Origin: Thiofilum flexile DSM 14609
Lineage (GTDB): Bacteria > Pseudomonadota > Gammaproteobacteria > Thiotrichales > Thiotrichaceae
Reading direction: 5' to 3'
Assembly (NCBI RefSeq): GCF_000380185.1
Contig: NZ_KB904763.1
Coordinates: 1-45,821, forward strand
Length of the DNA: 45,821 bases
A program made the position numbers and the translations under genes. Below, piece by piece: positions 43,389 through 45,821 of the stretch (the stretch's first letter is position 1; every line of letters begins with the position of its first letter). The notes beneath the pieces were generated by a model. That model saw only the letters and a program-made list of their open reading frames with translations, had not been told where the DNA came from and did not search any database.

Positions 43389-44126
43389 TCATGGTGGGCA
43401 ACGAAAATTCTGATCAATAGCTACATAAGGATCTTGCCCCTCAACAATCACCCACGCTTTACTGGAACTAGAGGGGGTGGCGCGATAGGCCTCGATATAA
43501 TCGGGGCGGTAGTGATACTCTCCACCACTAAAACTCCAATTACTATGGCATCTCACTTCCATTGGCTTTTGAGTATAACGACTGGGTGCTTGGCCTTTTT
43601 TAATCGTTTCAATGCGGCGCTGAGTATTTCCGGCCTCCTTTTGCCACACTCTGACTTGATAAGCCTCATCTACTACGATGACTTTAGGGGGCTGATTAGC
43701 GATGTGCTGAATAATTCCAAAAGGTTTGCTTTGATAAGCATTAGGTTTTCCACAGCTATTAGCCGGTGTGAATAAATATTCACGTGTAGTGCTTTGATTA
43801 TCTAACTCAATATTAACCCCGATCCATGCACATTTTTCTAAATGAGTGTAGTTTTTATTGAGACTTGAGGGATGTTTGAGCTTTGCCAGCACAGCTGCTT
43901 TTTGTGCAGGAGTGGCTTGAATAATGGGTAAACCCAACGGCTTATAGTCCGCCGACTCTAATTTAGGATGGGCTAAATCGAGTGTGGGTGTGTTTTTTAA
44001 TTTATTAAAAAGAGCAGCGTTAGGAGTTCCTTGCTCGGCATAGCTAGTGATAGCGATGAAGGTGAAACCCGATATTAATAAGGTCAGTAATTTGATTTTT
44101 ACAGTAATCGTTATTTTAGTGATCAT
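43389..44126 (-). CDS. Hypothetical exported protein
   Basis: I do not recognise this 245-residue protein. It has a Sec signal peptide (KIKLLTLLISGFTFIAITSYA before EQGTP), then a mature part with four cysteines spread as CAW, SCGK, VRCHS and FRCPP, suggesting disulphides in the periplasm. Notable strings are EYLFTPANSCGKPNAY, KVIVVDEAYQVRVWQKEAG and HSNWSFSGGEYHYRPDYIEAY. There is no lipobox and no membrane helix beyond the signal. It lies 28 bp from the convergent aminotransferase gene, with an AT-rich 331-bp promoter region upstream. Function unknown. Confidence 0.75.
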   Translation of the reverse strand: MITKITITVKIKLLTLLISGFTFIAITSYAEQGTPNAALFNKLKNTPTLDLAHPKLESADYKPLGLPIIQATPAQKAAVLAKLKHPSSLNKNYTHLEKCAWIGVNIELDNQSTTREYLFTPANSCGKPNAYQSKPFGIIQHIANQPPKVIVVDEAYQVRVWQKEAGNTQRRIETIKKGQAPSRYTQKPMEVRCHSNWSFSGGEYHYRPDYIEAYRATPSSSSKAWVIVEGQDPYVAIDQNFRCPP

Positions 44127-44457
44127 GTGATGACCTGAGTGTAATGAATCATAATAGCCCGCTAATAATGCCGTGCATTTTCTAGTTTTAGAGCATGAAG
44201 GGATTAATATGGTGTTGTCAAGCTATGGTTGATATTGCAGTATTTCATTTAAATTCAATTAGTTATATATTTATCTAGAATAATAATCAGATTTAATTAT
44301 TGGTTAATCAATAATTTATGAAAAAATAGCTCATAGTTACCTAGTATCATCTATTAATTTTTTGTTAAGTTATATTGAAATACCCCCCCTATTTAAAATA
44401 TAAATATAAGCCAATGATAATTTAATAATGGCTTAATAACACAAACAGGGGCTTCAC
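44127..44457. other. 331-bp divergent AT-rich intergenic region
   Basis: It lies between the exported-protein gene and the large gene at 44458. It is very AT-rich, with a C7 tract near 44383-44389. No gene, clear operator or terminator is seen. AGGGG before 44458 is the ribosome-binding site of the next gene. Confidence 0.5.
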
Positions 44458-45821
44458 ATGGCTGATGTGATCAATACGCATACACTGTATGCGCACTATG
44501 CACGTATGATTAAAAAAGCGAACGAGGATTTACAGAATGTTAAAAAATATCTTGATCCGACTTCACCTAATTATTATCCGACGTATATCAATAATTTAAA
44601 GGCGCTAAAAAACTCTGCTAATCCTCCGGCGGGTATTGATGCCAAGATTGCCACCGCTGAGGCTAATCTTAAAACCTATCAAACCACCGAAACCACCGCA
44701 CGGTCTCAGATCACCACCTATCAACCCAAAATGCAGGCCGTGATCACTGCTAAAGACTATTGGGGTGCACCTGATATAAAGAAAAACGAGTATTTGTATA
44801 TTCTGGATGAGGAAAGCTGCCAGTCCACGGGGGTGGATTGGATTGCCGTAGCGAATGCGTGCGGTGCGGGTAAATGGGGAATGGTGCTGACGATTCCGGC
44901 CTTGAGTGGGCCTTATACCTTTGCCAATAAAGCCATCACCTATAGCACCGCGATTCAAACGGATGCGGTACGGATTTGGTGTGACAAAGTGGTACTCGAT
45001 AAGCTCACGATTACCGACTCTCGTACTTATGATGTGGCGCACCGTGATGCGATTCAGCTTATCCCACCGCCTAAGTATAAAGACAGTACCGACAGTGCGG
45101 GTAAACCAATCAAGTTGAAGCTAGCCGACCAAATGGCGGGGACGATTTTGGAAAGTCCTACGGTGAAAAACTGTGTGATTAAGGGAGTCAACGCGCCCTT
45201 ACAGGGCATTTTCATGAGCGATGGTTTATGCCGTAATGCCATCATTAGCTACAACGATATTCAAGTCAAAGGCGCTCATGCGATTTCACTAGCGGGGCTA
45301 TTGTCGGGTTCCCTCAGCAGTAATCAACTACGCGAAGTCGCACCGGATGCCACAGGCTATAGCTTTACCCCGCGTATTCGCCTATTCCCGCTGCGTATTG
45401 GCGGCAATATGGCGGATGATGGGGTGGTGTGTGTTCTAGGGTTTGGCACAGGTGCAAGTGTGCAATATGGTGAGGTCGTCTCTGACAATAATGCATTGAT
45501 TCGTTCTGATGGAACGGTAGAGATGCTAGGGGTTGAAGACCTGCGCCGTGAGTTGCCGGAGGAGTTTTTAAAGTTAGGAGTGGGTCTGACTAATTTTAAT
45601 TATGACACCTATTTCAGTGAGTACAGCACTTGGACGGTGAATGATTTCAAGACCAAGGATAGCTGGGGCTATAGCCAGATGGTGGCATGGATTAATTTGC
45701 GTCTACAGGAGTATAGCAGTGGGCAACGGGAAAGTGGGAGTCCATTACCCCCACCCAGTACCGAGCAACGCTCCACGGCGGCCTATGGCATTATCGATAT
45801 GTTGACCAAGGCTAAAACGGC
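44458..45821 (+). CDS. Large hypothetical protein, coiled coil plus beta-helix-like region (cut by window edge)
   Basis: An open frame starts at ATG 44458 (AGGGG about 7 nt upstream) and continues without a stop to the window end, 454 codons so far. Residues ~10-95 are helical and Lys/Asn/Thr-rich (MIKKANEDLQNVKKYL; IATAEANLKTYQTTETTARS). From about 140 a repetitive beta pattern follows with short Asn/Gly turns (TVKNCVIKGVNAPLQG, CRNAIISYNDIQVKGAHAIS, LLSGSLSSNQLREV), reminiscent of right-handed parallel beta-helices in pectate-lyase-like or tailspike proteins. The last part contains a Pro-rich linker SGSPLPPPSTEQRS and then AYGIIDMLTK, as if a second domain begins. It has no signal peptide. 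The coding sequence uses more G/C-ending codons than nearby genes. I do not recognise a specific family. Confidence 0.8.
   Translation, partial: MADVINTHTLYAHYARMIKKANEDLQNVKKYLDPTSPNYYPTYINNLKALKNSANPPAGIDAKIATAEANLKTYQTTETTARSQITTYQPKMQAVITAKDYWGAPDIKKNEYLYILDEESCQSTGVDWIAVANACGAGKWGMVLTIPALSGPYTFANKAITYSTAIQTDAVRIWCDKVVLDKLTITDSRTYDVAHRDAIQLIPPPKYKDSTDSAGKPIKLKLADQMAGTILESPTVKNCVIKGVNAPLQGIFMSDGLCRNAIISYNDIQVKGAHAISLAGLLSGSLSSNQLREVAPDATGYSFTPRIRLFPLRIGGNMADDGVVCVLGFGTGASVQYGEVVSDNNALIRSDGTVEMLGVEDLRRELPEEFLKLGVGLTNFNYDTYFSEYSTWTVNDFKTKDSWGYSQMVAWINLRLQEYSSGQRESGSPLPPPSTEQRSTAAYGIIDMLTKAKT

Overview
This window reads as an ordinary chromosomal segment of a fairly AT-rich gammaproteobacterium. 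The evidence is the run rpsA (S1) - ihfB - lapB - pyrF - hflD, plus uppP, mdaB, tas, yheT and panE homologues. The PD-(D/E)XK nuclease genes, the many AT-rich intergenic palindromes and the giant ankyrin gene would fit a Thiothrix-type filamentous sulfur bacterium, but that placement is a guess; no rRNA or tRNA gene is present to settle it.

Layout. Positions 1-4.7 kb are an accessory zone: the 5' part of a probable ISAs1-family transposase gene, a truncated and frameshifted gene, an AAA-ATPase/nuclease gene, a DUF2267 gene, a 154-bp MITE with an 8-bp target duplication, and an intact paralogue of the broken gene that looks like a stand-alone subtilisin-propeptide (I9-like) protein. Positions 4.9-13.7 kb form an alpha-glucoside (maltose/trehalose/isomaltose type) utilisation locus: two GH13 glucosidases, a complete MalEFGK-type ABC importer on the minus strand, and an Rpn-like nuclease gene between the glucosidases. 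Matching LacI-type operator cores lie at the two outer promoters. Positions 14.0-18.9 kb hold the conserved rpsA-ihfB-lapB-pyrF block (no cmk, no lapA) and hflD. Positions 19-22.5 kb hold a Tas-type aldo/keto reductase, a tandem pair of membrane proteins and a small hydrolase. A 2516-residue membrane-anchored ankyrin protein fills 22.6-30.1 kb. Positions 30.3-44.1 kb contain uppP, an acid phosphatase, an unknown acidic protein, yheT, panE, a BtuFCD/FecBCDE-type importer, mdaB, two polar amino-acid ABC permeases, cardiolipin synthase, an omega-aminotransferase and an unknown exported protein. The window ends inside a large coiled-coil plus beta-helix-like gene that runs off the edge.

The most unusual signal is a pair of ~106-110 bp palindromic elements (4745-4854 and 41856-41961). 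They share a 66-nt core (65/66 identical, opposite orientation). Their 20-22 bp outer arms differ between the copies, yet each arm pair is self-complementary. This is either compensatory change in a structured RNA/DNA element or an element that inserts into pre-existing hairpins.
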